The notes: generated by a model not told the origin, from the sequence alone. DNA of 64,000 nt from Sporosarcina psychrophila (GCF_001590685.1 NZ_CP014616.1:1301001-1365000), one strand, 5' to 3'. Positions 43,656-53,385 are shown, counted from the first letter of the stretch. Program-made: numbers and translations.

Positions 43656-44307
43656 CACGTCTGTAGATTAACCATTTATTTGCATAAAACACTGGTAAGT
43701 AGGGCTTGATGACCTTCATTTTCACTGCATTATTTTCGGCCCGCTTTCGACTAACTATTCATGACAGATTTACTGAGGGGTCCGAGTGTGGCTAGAAGTG
43801 ACTCCGTCACTTCTAGCCACACTCTTTTTAGTAATACTATTGCGAATAGTTGCCTGTCGCGTTCCTACACTATTCAAGTGGAAAATGCAGTTGTTTTGGA
43901 AGAATAGAATAGATGACATTCTATGAAGGGTGTAAGTGCCCGAAGATGCAATTTCGGGCACTCTTGGACGATGTACAATGCGTTCCTTTCTTACTTTTAG
44001 CAAAGATTATACATCTAATCATGTAATACCTTATAGCAAGCGCGACTTCTTTACTAAAAAAAGAAAAAACCATATAGAAAGCTTCAGCCGCCAAAATTGC
44101 ATCTTTGGCGGCTTTTCTCCGACTTGGATGTCAGCTATTCTTTCATCAAAAAAAGCATAAGCACTACAAGTACTTTTGCATCCAGACATCCCGCTAATTG
44201 AATAGAAGTCATTCAATCCGAAGCAATCCAAAAATGCAACTATACAAGTAGCGCCCGGAAGGTAATTATGTTATTCACTGGTTAGTTTTGGTTAATCAAC
44301 AGGTCTG
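43656..44307 (-). repeat. Family B structured repeat, copy B3 (complete)
   Basis: Bounded by CACGTCTGTAGATTAACCA at the left and TGGTTAATCAACAGGTCTG at the right. Flanked by CAATTAAAC (43647-43655) and CAATTAACC (44308-44316), a 9-bp duplication with one difference. Holds three hairpins in reverse order and orientation to B1: 43784-43824 (19-bp perfect arms), 43936-43961 (GTGCCCGAA arms) and 44087-44112 (GCCGCCAAA arms). No ORF has a ribosome binding site. DNA from 44317 to 44468 shows nothing else. Confidence 0.85.
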
Positions 44308-44468
44308 CAATTAACCAAACCAGAAAATGACTGCTTACTATTTTGCAAAAAACTCTAGATTCCTGGCGTATAGGTGCTTTTTTAAAGAAAGTGGTTAATC
44401 ATCAGATGTGACTCAATGACCCTTTTGTCGTGAATTGCATAAGCTAATACGACGAGGGGGTAAGTGAG

Positions 44469-45227
44469 ATGGGGTTGTTTATTAACAAAAATGGGCACCC
44501 GGATGTTTTTAAAAATAATGCAGACATTTTAGGGAAGAACCAAGAACACTATAAAATAGATCCGATAGCGGAATGGATGAAGGAACATAGGGAAGCGTCT
44601 CATTCGGTTGGTGAACAGTTCAATATCATGGAAACCTTACTAAAGCAACAGAAAAACACACAATCCAATCAATTGAAATCAATCCATAATCGTTTGAATG
44701 AAATCAAGGAAAGTGATTTCCGACATGAAAATTTTGGGAAAGATGTTATGAAGTCGTTAAAAAAAGTAGAAACTAAAAACGAAATGTTACAACGTACGTT
44801 GATACATGAGCGAATAATGAATCGAGAATTCATCGGGAAAGTGAATGAGGTCAGCCAGTCAAATGAAGAAATTGTCAATAGTATAGAAATGCTGACTTCT
44901 GCAAATGAGGAAATTGTAGTCAAAATGAATGAACAATTAGATTATCAAAAGCTGTTGTCAGAGCAAATATTTAAACAAGAAGATATACAAAAAGACGTGA
45001 TCAGCAGGCTGGACAACCAAGAAGGATTGCTAGGGAAAGTGATAAGGCAACTGGATTATCTACGCTCAGTCCTATACGAGCGAACCAACTTTTTATCAGA
45101 GAAAATAGAAGGTAGTTACAGCATGACGTCTTCGTATCTATCCAAATTATTGACCAGATCGGATCCAGTTTCGGCACGTTTTATGTTGAGCCAAAAGCAG
45201 GAAGAAAAAGAGGAGAACGTTGATTGA
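44469..45227 (+). CDS. Coiled-coil protein of unknown function
   Basis: 252 residues, mostly heptad-type helix from about residue 45 to 215 (LLKQQKNTQSNQLKSIHNRL, NEEIVNSIEMLTSANEEIV, DVISRLDNQEGLLGKVIRQL). No signal peptide or membrane segment. Short globular ends flank it. Looks like a structural or scaffold protein; I recall no family name. GACGAGGGGG precedes the ATG. Confidence 0.65.
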   Translation: MGLFINKNGHPDVFKNNADILGKNQEHYKIDPIAEWMKEHREASHSVGEQFNIMETLLKQQKNTQSNQLKSIHNRLNEIKESDFRHENFGKDVMKSLKKVETKNEMLQRTLIHERIMNREFIGKVNEVSQSNEEIVNSIEMLTSANEEIVVKMNEQLDYQKLLSEQIFKQEDIQKDVISRLDNQEGLLGKVIRQLDYLRSVLYERTNFLSEKIEGSYSMTSSYLSKLLTRSDPVSARFMLSQKQEEKEENVD

Positions 45228-45407
45228 AAGGTATGGCTATTTAATGATGGAAAACATCATTACAATTAAGCAAGCCTCAAGTGCAAATCATATACCTAGG
45301 AACTGCTTAATTGTCTTTTCAGTTATGGGCTTAGGGATTCAGCACATATTAGCCATCCTTGAATAGAATGTTAAGGACAACGGGATAATCGAATTGGAGG
45401 AGATTGG

Positions 45408-45665
45408 GTGACGAATCAGAATCGACAAAATCAAAACCAATATTGGCATGAACATTATCAGAACCCACAATACCGGAGGATAACAATAAATCAGGCGATG
45501 GCCATTGCATTAGAGCGGGTTCCAGGCCAGGTAGTAAAAGCGGAATTAGATTACGACGATGGAATGCTGGTATATGAAATTGACGTAAGAACGGCAGAAG
45601 GTCATAAGTATGAAGTTAAAATTGATGCGAATACAGGTGCAGTCCTCAGAGTGAAACTAGATTAA
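45408..45665 (+). CDS. PepSY domain protein
   Basis: 85 residues. After a Gln/Asn/Tyr-rich start, ITINQAMAIALERVPGQVVK followed by AELDYDDGMLVYEIDVRTAE and YEVKIDANTGAVL forms one PepSY unit. PepSY domains often inhibit peptidases; without a signal peptide its location is unclear. Start GTG 45408 follows GGAGGAG. Strong terminator follows. Confidence 0.85.
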   Translation: MTNQNRQNQNQYWHEHYQNPQYRRITINQAMAIALERVPGQVVKAELDYDDGMLVYEIDVRTAEGHKYEVKIDANTGAVLRVKLD

Positions 45666-45678
45666 TGAAACTATATGT

Positions 45679-45727
45679 GAAAAGCCACGAATGGTAACTG
45701 ATACCATTCGTGGCTTTTCTTTTTTTG
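45679..45727 (+). terminator. Rho-independent terminator
   Basis: AAAAGCCACGAATGGTA pairs perfectly with TACCATTCGTGGCTTTT and is followed by a long T tract. Confidence 0.93.
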
Positions 45728-45731
45728 ATGT

Positions 45732-45810
45732 TTAGGAAATTATGAAATCTCGTACTGTGGATAAGTTGTAACTTAGTGATTTTACGTCTAGACTCCAGTG
45801 CCTAGCCCCT
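45732..45810 (+). repeat. Fragment of dispersed repeat family D
   Basis: TAGGAAATTATGAAATCTCG followed by TACTGTGG, then TTTACGTCTAGACTCCAGTG and CCTAGCCCCT. Same block order as at 6.42-6.49 kb. The rest of the gap to 46014 holds only a small hairpin (GGAGGGAT pairing with ATCCCTCC near 45911-45936). Confidence 0.6.
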
Positions 45811-46014
45811 GGAACTGTACGACATGGGTCATGCAACTATTGAAAAGGAAATCGTGATCCTAAGCTGCCTTCCTCTGTTGATTCTAACCTATAGGTCCAC
45901 CGGGAGGGATTGAACTACATCCCTCCTACTTGTCTGGGCTGGGCATGAGTTTGCGATTTAGTCCATGAAACAGATTAGAAACCCTTTTGCTACTATCACA
46001 ACTCGAGATTTTTA

Positions 46015-46281
46015 TTATTTTCCAAGGCCTTCGGATTCCATAATTGCATCGACTTTTGCAATGGCATCCGCTTCATCTTCACCATCCGCCGCAATTGTAA
46101 TGGTAGTGCCTGAAGCTACTCCAAGTGACATAACACCTAAAATGGATTTCAGATTTACTTTTTTACCGACGTATTCCAGTGTAATATCCGATTTGAAAGA
46201 ACTGACCGCACTAACGAGAGCGGATGTTGGACGGGCATGTAAACCAGCAGTACCTAAAATGGTGTATTGTTTTTCTATCAA
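46015..46281 (-). CDS. ptsH: HPr phosphocarrier protein
   Basis: 88 residues. His15 in GLHARP is phosphorylated by enzyme I, and the regulatory serine is in LKSILGVMSLGV at the HPr kinase site, so both functions are present. The C-terminus ESEGLGK matches B. subtilis HPr closely. Start is TTG 46281 with AGGAGG eight bases upstream. It stands alone, divergent from the fructose operon, and no ptsI follows it in the window; it probably supplies phosphate to FruA. Confidence 0.92.
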   Translation of the reverse strand: MIEKQYTILGTAGLHARPTSALVSAVSSFKSDITLEYVGKKVNLKSILGVMSLGVASGTTITIAADGEDEADAIAKVDAIMESEGLGK

Positions 46282-46414
46282 TGTGTATTCCTCCTAATTG
46301 TTAGTATCAATTACTGTATTATAAAAGTTGGTGACTGACTGTGGAAGATTATGATTGATTATGAAAGGGATTTCAAGTAATATGAGTTTACAGCTAATTA
46401 GAGGTGGTGTTCAT

Positions 46415-47167
46415 ATGTTGACAAATGAACGATATGAATTGATTTTGAATTTATTGACTGAGAAAAAGACAGTTAAAATTCAAGAGTTAGTCGATGCGAC
46501 ATCCGCGTCAGAGTCAACAATTCGCAGGGATTTGAACGATCTCGAAGACTTAAATAAATTGGATCGTATCCATGGAGGCGCTACAATAAGCGAGCGAATC
46601 ACAAAAGAACTTAGTATTTCGGATAAAGCATCCAAAAACCTTCAAGAGAAGATTCAGCTTGCTACTTATGCCGCTTCTTTTGTCCAAGATGGGGATTGTA
46701 TTTTTCTTGATGCAGGGACTACCACTTTGCAGATGATTCCTTATTTAAAGAATAAAAAAGTGACCGTTGTGACGAATGGATTGACACATGTTGATTCATT
46801 GATGGAATACGAAATAACGACTTATTTGACGGGTGGCTATATAAAATCCCGCACGCGTGCCCTTGTGGGACCTCAAACAATCCAGACGCTTGGCGACTAT
46901 CAGTTTGACAAATGCTTTCTTGGCGTCAACGGATTCCATTTGGAAATCGGCTATACAACGCCAGATCCAGAAGAAGCCGCTGTTAAAAGGCTTGCTTCTA
47001 CACTCTCGAGAAAAACATATGTCGTGACGGATCATTCAAAATATAACAAAGTAAGTTTTGCTACTATTATGCCACTCGATAAAGCCGTATTGATAGTAAG
47101 TGATTTCGAAAAACAAGCTATCAACTTATTGGAGCAAAAAACAACAGTAAAGGTGGGGAAATCATGA
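46415..47167 (+). CDS. fruR: DeoR family regulator of the fructose operon
   Basis: 250 residues. The N-terminal DeoR helix-turn-helix is ERYELILNLLTEKKTVKIQE, then STIRRDLNDLEDLNKLDRIH. The C-terminal sugar-phosphate sensor includes FLDAGTTTLQM and VTNGLTHVDSL. First gene of fruR-fruK-fruA and by family it represses the operon until fructose 1-phosphate builds up. ATG 46415 follows AGAGGTGG; the longer frame from 46355 has no ribosome binding site. Its stop overlaps the fruK start by four bases. Confidence 0.93.
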   Translation: MLTNERYELILNLLTEKKTVKIQELVDATSASESTIRRDLNDLEDLNKLDRIHGGATISERITKELSISDKASKNLQEKIQLATYAASFVQDGDCIFLDAGTTTLQMIPYLKNKKVTVVTNGLTHVDSLMEYEITTYLTGGYIKSRTRALVGPQTIQTLGDYQFDKCFLGVNGFHLEIGYTTPDPEEAAVKRLASTLSRKTYVVTDHSKYNKVSFATIMPLDKAVLIVSDFEKQAINLLEQKTTVKVGKS

Positions 47168-48093
47168 TTTATACGTGCACAATCACACCCTCGCTTGATT
47201 ATACTACCTATTTACCCGAATTCAGGAGCGGTAAACTGAACCGTTCCAAAGATGTATATTACTATCCCGGGGGAAAGGGAATAAACGTGTCACGTGTGTT
47301 AAGCCGATTAGAAGTTAGCAACATCGCTTTAGGTTTTGTAGGTGGGTTCACAGGTGACTATATTCAACAATCTCTACAGTCAGAAGGGGTTCATACGGAC
47401 TTTATCCAAACTGAAGAAATTACGCGCATCAATGTGAAAATCAAAGCCGATAAAGAAACAGAGTTAAATGGTCCTGGTCCTGATATAACACTAGAACAGC
47501 AACAGCAATTGATGGCGAAAGTGCAGAACATGGAAAAAGGTGATTGGTTCGTTCTTGCAGGCCGTCTTCCTGAATCAATAGCGAAAACTTTTTTCGAGGA
47601 TATCGCAACTATCTGCAATGACAATGGCGTACATTTCGTTCTTGATACATCGGGTCCTGCATTAAAAGGATTGATTGACATGAAGCCATTTCTTATTAAA
47701 CCAAACGAACAGGAGCTTGGTGAATTGTTCGATACGGTAATAGAAAACAAACAGCAAGCACACCATTACGCTAAGAAACTTATTGAAAAAGGCGTCGAAC
47801 ATGTCATCGTTTCCATGGGTGGGGAAGGGGCACTGCTCGTTACGAAAGAGGTTGCTGTTTTTGCGGAAGCGCCAAAAGGGAAAGTTGTGAATACGGTGGG
47901 GGCTGGTGATTCACTTGTATCCGGGTTTCTTGCATCCTTCACGAAAGAGGGGGATCCAGTTAAGGCATTCCGATCGGGTGTTGCAAGCGGAAGTGCAACA
48001 GCTTTTAGAGTGGATCTTTGTGAGAAAAAAGATGTACTAGCTTTGCTGGACCAAGTATTGATTAGTTCATTAGATAAGGGGGATGTGAAATGA
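47164..48093 (+). CDS. fruK: 1-phosphofructokinase
   Basis: 309 residues of the PfkB family. TPSLDYTTYLPEFRSGKLNR is the N-terminal substrate block, YPGGKGINVSRVLSRL the first PfkB signature and VNTVGAGDSLVSGFLASF the second, with the catalytic Asp in GAGDS. It phosphorylates fructose 1-phosphate to fructose 1,6-bisphosphate. Overlaps both neighbours by four bases (ATGA type), so the operon is tightly coupled. Confidence 0.95.
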   Translation: MIYTCTITPSLDYTTYLPEFRSGKLNRSKDVYYYPGGKGINVSRVLSRLEVSNIALGFVGGFTGDYIQQSLQSEGVHTDFIQTEEITRINVKIKADKETELNGPGPDITLEQQQQLMAKVQNMEKGDWFVLAGRLPESIAKTFFEDIATICNDNGVHFVLDTSGPALKGLIDMKPFLIKPNEQELGELFDTVIENKQQAHHYAKKLIEKGVEHVIVSMGGEGALLVTKEVAVFAEAPKGKVVNTVGAGDSLVSGFLASFTKEGDPVKAFRSGVASGSATAFRVDLCEKKDVLALLDQVLISSLDKGDVK

Positions 48094-50006
48094 TGAAAAT
48101 CACACAATTATTAACTGAAGCTACAATTATTTTGGATGTGAAAGCTACATCTAAACAGGATGTATTGACAGAACTGATAAATCAGTTCGATCGTGCAGGA
48201 AATTTGAATGATACAGGGGCATTTACACAAGATATTTTGGCCCGAGAAGAGCAAGGGACGACGGGAATCGGCGATGGAATTGCGATTCCACATGCGAAAT
48301 CAGCAGCTGTTAAGGTGCCGGGAATCGCATTTGGACGTTCTTTACCAGGTATCGACTACGCATCGCTGGACGGCCAGCCGGCTCATCTGTTTTTCATGAT
48401 TGCTGCGAGCGAAGGAGCAAATAACGACCATTTGGAAGCGCTATCAAGACTAGCTACATTTTTGATGGATTCAAACTTTAGAGAAAAAATTCTAAATGCT
48501 ACGTCAAAAAATGAAATTCTACAAGCGGTCAATGACAAGGAAATCGAGTTGGAAGGACCTGAAGAGATAGATGAATCAAAATCATCACTTTCACCTACAT
48601 CGAAAATACTTGCTGTTACTGCGTGTCCAACGGGAATAGCGCATACCTACATGGCGGCACAAAAACTAACTGACAAAGCGAAAGAAATGGGCATTTCATT
48701 GAAAGTGGAAACGAACGGTTCGTCTGGCGTGAAAAACCGTTTGACAGACGCGGATATTGCGGAAGCGGATGCCATTATTGTTGCCGCAGATACCAAAGTT
48801 GAAATGGCTCGGTTTAACGGTAAGCCGGTCATACAGACGAAAGTCGGCAAGGCAATCTATGAAACGGAAGAATTGTTGAATCGTGCAATCATTAAAGACG
48901 CACCAATCTACAAACATGATAAGTCTAAAGAGGATAGTGACACTTCCGAAACCAAAAACGGTTTTTATAAACATTTAATGAATGGTGTGTCCAATATGCT
49001 ACCGTTTGTTGTTGGTGGCGGAATTTTAATTGCGTTATCGTTCTTCTGGGGTATAAATTCAAGTGATCCGAATAGTGCAGATTACAATGCATTCGCAGCA
49101 ATGCTAAATACAATAGGCGGTGGAAATGCATTCTTCCTGATGGTTCCTGTATTAGCAGGATTCATCGCGTCGAGTATCGCGGACCGCCCCGGATTTGCTC
49201 CAGGTATGGTCGGTGGGTTAATTGCGATTACGGTTACAGGTGTTGACGGTGTCAGCGGGGGCTCTGGATTTCTAGGCGGAATCATTGCCGGTTTCCTAGC
49301 AGGGTATGTAACAGTTCTTGTTAAAAAAGCATTTGCGGCATTACCCGATGCACTTGAAGGATTAAAACCGGTGTTGTTCTATCCAGTGTTCGGTATTGCG
49401 ATTACTGGACTCATTATGATGATGATCAATCCTCCATTGACTAAATTATATACGGGTATGTCAGTATTTTTAGAAGGGCTTGGTGGAACAAACCAGGTGC
49501 TAGTCGGTATATTATTAGGTGCGATGATGGCAATTGACATGGGTGGACCGATTAATAAAGCCGCGTACACATTCGGTATTGCGATGCTCGATGCACAAAA
49601 CTTTGGGTTCATTGCAACGGTTATGGCAGCAGGGATGGTGCCGCCGCTGGGCATGGCAATTGCAACGACATTGTTCAAAAAACGATTTACAAAACAAGAG
49701 CGTGAAGCGGGAAAAACAGCTTACGTCCTTGGAGCTTGTTTTATAACGGAGGGTGTCATTCCGTTTGCAGCGGCAGACCCGGCACGTGTTATTCCAGCAT
49801 CGGTAGCTGGGGCTGCATTAACTGGTGGGCTTACAATGCTATTTGATATTGGGTTACGTGCACCGCATGGTGGCGTCTTCGTTATGGGGCTTGTCGATGG
49901 TGGTATTGGAAAAGTATTGCTGTATGCATTAGCGATAGCCGCTGGGGCCATGGTTACAGGTTTACTTGCGGGAATACTGAAGAAGAACAAAATGCAGGCG
50001 ATATAA
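48090..50006 (+). CDS. fruA: PTS fructose transporter subunit IIABC
   Basis: 638 residues. IIA domain about 1-150 with phosphorylated His68 in GIAIPHAKS; IIB about 172-270 with Cys179 in AVTACPTGIAHTYMAA; IIC membrane domain about 295-635 with eight or more helices. It imports fructose and delivers it as fructose 1-phosphate to FruK. Start ATG 48090 has AAGGGGG upstream within fruK. A terminator follows. Confidence 0.95.
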   Translation: MMKITQLLTEATIILDVKATSKQDVLTELINQFDRAGNLNDTGAFTQDILAREEQGTTGIGDGIAIPHAKSAAVKVPGIAFGRSLPGIDYASLDGQPAHLFFMIAASEGANNDHLEALSRLATFLMDSNFREKILNATSKNEILQAVNDKEIELEGPEEIDESKSSLSPTSKILAVTACPTGIAHTYMAAQKLTDKAKEMGISLKVETNGSSGVKNRLTDADIAEADAIIVAADTKVEMARFNGKPVIQTKVGKAIYETEELLNRAIIKDAPIYKHDKSKEDSDTSETKNGFYKHLMNGVSNMLPFVVGGGILIALSFFWGINSSDPNSADYNAFAAMLNTIGGGNAFFLMVPVLAGFIASSIADRPGFAPGMVGGLIAITVTGVDGVSGGSGFLGGIIAGFLAGYVTVLVKKAFAALPDALEGLKPVLFYPVFGIAITGLIMMMINPPLTKLYTGMSVFLEGLGGTNQVLVGILLGAMMAIDMGGPINKAAYTFGIAMLDAQNFGFIATVMAAGMVPPLGMAIATTLFKKRFTKQEREAGKTAYVLGACFITEGVIPFAAADPARVIPASVAGAALTGGLTMLFDIGLRAPHGGVFVMGLVDGGIGKVLLYALAIAAGAMVTGLLAGILKKNKMQAI

Positions 50007-50012
50007 AAATAG

Positions 50013-50070
50013 AGAGAGCTGTCCAAAAAGGCATTCGCAGATGGCTATTGGCGGAGCTCTCTTTTTTTTT
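50013..50070 (+). terminator. Rho-independent terminator of the fru operon
   Basis: AGAGAGCT pairs with AGCTCTCT over a loop that contains a second small stem (GGCATTCGCAGATGGC), followed by eight or more T. Confidence 0.78.
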
Positions 50071-50148
50071 ACAAGTAAACGCCTAGTCATTACATGTATA
50101 GGCAATGGGCAATAGTGGAACACTCTCTGTAAAGCGGAGGTGTGAACT

Positions 50149-50859
50149 TTGGATGACTTTTTTGAAGTGGACTTTTGGGAAATGATTATGAGGGTGACAG
50201 TTACATTTTTTGTCCTGCTAATACTTGCACGATTTATGGGGAAAAAACAAATTTCTCAACTGACGTTTTTCCATTACGTAACCGGTATTACGATAGGTTC
50301 CATCGCGGGAGAAATCGCGGGAGTATCCAAAACCCCACTATTGGATGGACTCATAGCGATGGTTTGGTGGGCATTCCTGACGATACTAATGAGCTATATT
50401 GCATTTAAATCGAAAAAGGCGCGGATTCTTCTTGATGATCAGCCTACTATCGTTGTATATGAAGGGAAAATAGTTGAAGCTTCCTTGAAGAAGCTACGTC
50501 TCCACCTTAATGATTTGGGTATGATGCTACGTGAACAAAGTATTTTTTCGGTTAAAGATGTCCATTATGCAATACTTGAAACTAACGGTAAGTTAAGTGT
50601 TTTAAAAAAAGCTGGACTAGAAGCCGCTACGAAAAAAGATGTAAATGCTGCTATACAGGTTCCTAAATATATACCAACCGAAGTAATAGCAGAAGGGAAA
50701 ATTTCGAAAGGGAATTTAGCGGAACTAAATTTGACGGAAGAGTGGTTGTTTGAACAGTTGAAAAAGCAGGGTATTGGCAATGTGAAAACTGTGTTTTTTG
50801 CTGAAGTTCAAACAGATGGAAGTCTTCACGTAGATATGAAAGCTGAAGGTGAAAAATAA
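50149..50859 (+). CDS. DUF421 (YetF/YcaP) family membrane protein
   Basis: 236 residues. Three N-terminal transmembrane helices (about 10-85) with LLILARFMGKKQISQLTFFH and VTGITIGSIAGEIAG, then two cytoplasmic DUF421 modules including LDDQPTIVVYEGKIVEASL. This is the normal arrangement of the family. B. subtilis YetF-type proteins are linked to spore or stress phenotypes, without a known reaction. Start TTG 50149 follows GGAGGTG. Confidence 0.9.
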   Translation: MDDFFEVDFWEMIMRVTVTFFVLLILARFMGKKQISQLTFFHYVTGITIGSIAGEIAGVSKTPLLDGLIAMVWWAFLTILMSYIAFKSKKARILLDDQPTIVVYEGKIVEASLKKLRLHLNDLGMMLREQSIFSVKDVHYAILETNGKLSVLKKAGLEAATKKDVNAAIQVPKYIPTEVIAEGKISKGNLAELNLTEEWLFEQLKKQGIGNVKTVFFAEVQTDGSLHVDMKAEGEK

Positions 50860-50862
50860 GGA

Positions 50863-50904
50863 AAAACGCCGCGGAAAACATAGAACTTTTCGCGACGTTT
50901 TTTA
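50863..50904 (+). terminator. Rho-independent terminator
   Basis: AACGCCGCGGAAAA pairs imperfectly with TTTTCGCGACGTT, followed by TTTTT. Confidence 0.78.
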
Positions 50905-50915
50905 TTGAGTCTTCT

Positions 50916-51277
50916 CACGTCTGTTGATTAACCATCTTCTTGCATAAAGAGCAGGTAAGAAAGGCTTGAAAAACACCATTTTCACTGGATCATTTCCAGT
51001 CCGCTTTTGGCGAACTAGTCATGACATCTTTACAGAGGGGCAAATGTGTCTAGAAATGACTTTGTCATTCCTAGCCACACCCTTTGGATAGCGACGGATG
51101 AATAAGCACCATACGATTATCGAAAAAATATGTAGGGATGCGACGAGTCGCATCCCTACATATCAAGACATCTCGATAATCGTATAGAGGTCGAGCAATC
51201 CAGAAGTAACTGTACACGAATCGCCAAGTGTTTGATTCAGTTATTTACTGGTTGTTTTTGGTTAATCAACACATGTG
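50916..51277 (+). repeat. Family B structured repeat, copy B2 (complete, 362 bp)
   Basis: Ends CACGTCTGTTGATTAACCA and TGGTTAATCAACACATGTG. Flanked by GAGTCTTCT (50907-50915) and GGGTCTTCT (51278-51286), a 9-bp duplication with one difference. Contains an imperfect TGTGTCTAGAAATGAC hairpin near 51045-51079 and the TATGTAGGGATGCGAC hairpin at about 51129-51162 (16-bp arms). It lies between the terminator of the DUF421 gene and the end of the malic enzyme gene. Confidence 0.87.
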
Positions 51278-51290
51278 GGGTCTTCTATAA

Positions 51291-52484
51291 TTAGTGGACA
51301 GCACACATAAGAGCAGATACTCCCGACTCAATTGCTGCTTTACTTACCGCCTGTGTAACGGCTTTTACAACTCTTTCATCAAAAGGATCAGGAACAATAT
51401 AATCATCGCGTAACTCGGATTCATTGATCAATGATGCAATAGCATAAGTCGCAGCCAGCTTCATGCTTTCATTTATTTCTGTTGCCCGGACATCCAGTGC
51501 CCCTCGGAAAATACCAGGAAACGCGAGCACATTGTTCACTTGATTTGGATAATCGGATCTGCCGGTCGCTATGATGCGAACTCCATATGCTTTTGCCAAA
51601 GCAGGCGCGATTTCAGGGTCTGGATTGGCCAAAGCAAAGACAATCGGGTCGATGCTCATGGAGTCGATAAGTTCCTTCGTCAATAAATTAGCAGCAGAAA
51701 CACCTATGAATATGTCAGCATCCGTCATAGCAATTTGTAACGAGCCTGTTAAGTCGTTAGGATTTGTAATCTCAGCAATTTCATCTTTAGTGGCATTCAT
51801 GCCATTGGGGCGACCTTTGTAAATAATGCCTTTTGAATCACAGATGACAATCTGCTCAAATCCAATATTCTTGAGATGTTTCACTATTGCAATACCTGCA
51901 GCACCGGCACCATTGATCACTATTTTAACTGTCTCCATACTTTTATTAACTACCTTTAGAGCATTTAATAAACCCGCACCAACAACGATTGCAGTACCAT
52001 GCTGATCATCATGGAACACAGGGATATCGCACTCTTCACGTAATCTTTTTTCAATTTCAAAGCAGCGCGGAGCGGATATATCTTCCAAATTGATCCCGCC
52101 GAATGTCGGGCTGATGGCTTTAATTGTTTGAACGATGATATCAACATCTTTAGTACCTAGACAGATTGGAAACGAGTCAATGTTAGCATATCTCTTTAAC
52201 AGCATCGCTTTCCCTTCCATTACCGGAAGTGCTGCTTCGGGTCCTATATCACCTAAGCCTAACACGGCAGTTCCATCTGTAATTACTGCCACTAGATTCC
52301 CTTTGATTGTATAGTCGTATACCGCATAGGGGTTTTTTGCGATTTCTAAACACGGATCTGCTACTCCTGGAGAATAAGCTAGGCTGAGATCTACACTGTT
52401 TTCAAGCGGGACCTTCGATACAGTTTCCATTTTTCCTGTATGAATACGATGCATTTCTAAAGAAGATTGATAACGACTCGTCAT
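51291..52484 (-). CDS. NAD(P)-dependent malic enzyme
   Basis: 397 residues of the short bacterial malic enzyme type, without the C-terminal phosphotransacetylase domain. It oxidatively decarboxylates malate to pyruvate. Blocks are [30 protein letters not shown], the catalytic acidic stretch [13 protein letters not shown] and the Rossmann motif [16 protein letters not shown]. subtilis has four paralogues (MaeA, MalS, MleA, YtsJ); size fits MleA/YtsJ. Start ATG has GGAATGGGG upstream. Family B repeat B2 lies just beyond its stop codon. Confidence 0.93.
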   Translation of the reverse strand: MTSRYQSSLEMHRIHTGKMETVSKVPLENSVDLSLAYSPGVADPCLEIAKNPYAVYDYTIKGNLVAVITDGTAVLGLGDIGPEAALPVMEGKAMLLKRYANIDSFPICLGTKDVDIIVQTIKAISPTFGGINLEDISAPRCFEIEKRLREECDIPVFHDDQHGTAIVVGAGLLNALKVVNKSMETVKIVINGAGAAGIAIVKHLKNIGFEQIVICDSKGIIYKGRPNGMNATKDEIAEITNPNDLTGSLQIAMTDADIFIGVSAANLLTKELIDSMSIDPIVFALANPDPEIAPALAKAYGVRIIATGRSDYPNQVNNVLAFPGIFRGALDVRATEINESMKLAATYAIASLINESELRDDYIVPDPFDERVVKAVTQAVSKAAIESGVSALMCAVH

Positions 52485-52688
52485 TAAATATACCCCATTC
52501 CACTTCGTATTTTTTAACTGTTGTTATAAATTTTTACCATGAACTCGAAAAAAACACAAGTCAGAAAATTCATCACAGTTAGATAATTAAGGAAATGTAG
52601 CGCTTACATTAGCTTTGTTGCAACGTTTAAGATTAATATATTTTATTTTGATGAAAATCAGTAATACGCTCAAAATAACAAATTCACT

Positions 52689-53187
52689 ATATATATTGAA
52701 TTAAAGATTCCCATTGAATCTACTGTGGTGCTCAATAATGAGAGAGTTGTAATTCGGGGTGTGGATTGTAGAACGCTTGGTGCTTTAGGGATACCTTCCG
52801 CCGTAAGCGGGGATTAGCGCTTCGCATCCAGTCTTACGGCTTCGGCGACCCCTTTGCCGCGCCTGCACTAGGGTGTTCATTACCGAGAGAAATGTGATTT
52901 TGAGATGTATATGCTGAGATTATAATGTGATTACTAGTTGATACTACTTATAGTCAAGAAAGATGCACTCCAGGTTGCAGATTTCATCCCTGAAAATGAA
53001 ATGCGCTTTCTTACATAGACCATCTAGCGAAGGCGCGTCTTTCTGGCTTATCGCGGGAGGCATCCACAAAGCGTCGAAGCGGTATTAGGGGGAATTCTAA
53101 TTCATTCCAATTACAAGGGCTTTTTCAGTGGCCCCCCCAAAGCCCTTGTAAAGCGCATACGCCGTATTCATTTGTTCAACATATATA
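52689..53187 (+). repeat. Long copy of dispersed repeat family A (A4)
   Basis: About 500 bp bounded by TATATATATTGAATTAAAGA at the left and TTTGTTCAACATATATA at the right. Very similar along its length to the 34.6-kb copy but lacking about 48 bp around the GGCGCG(T/A) junction near 53035. No credible ORF. The 204 bases between the malic enzyme start and this repeat show no feature other than AT-rich DNA. Confidence 0.8.
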
Positions 53188-53241
53188 GACTTCAATCAAG
53201 TGAGAAATGGAGCGAAGAGGGAGGAAAAGTATACATATTAT

Positions 53242-53385
53242 CACGTCTGTTGATTAACGAAAAAGCTGCGTAGGACGCGACAAAGTCGCATCCTACGCAG
53301 CAAGAAATTCTGATGATTGTATAGTAGTCGTTCAGTTCAATGCAATCCGAAGCACCTGTACATAGAGTAACTAGTGTTTTATCAA
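53242..53385 (+). repeat. Family B structured repeat, truncated copy B6
   Basis: Starts with a near-perfect family B end CACGTCTGTTGATTAACGA, then a hairpin at about 53265-53301 whose arms GCTGCGTAGGACGCGAC and GTCGCATCCTACGCAGC differ from the other copies yet still pair. Sequence related to the family continues (GCAATCCGAAGCACCTGTAC) but the right terminus is absent. Confidence 0.7.

Noticed and set aside
43936-44231. ORFs in both directions within the 43.7-44.3 kb gap
   Set aside because: They are translations of family B hairpins; identical DNA in B1 is read in other frames.
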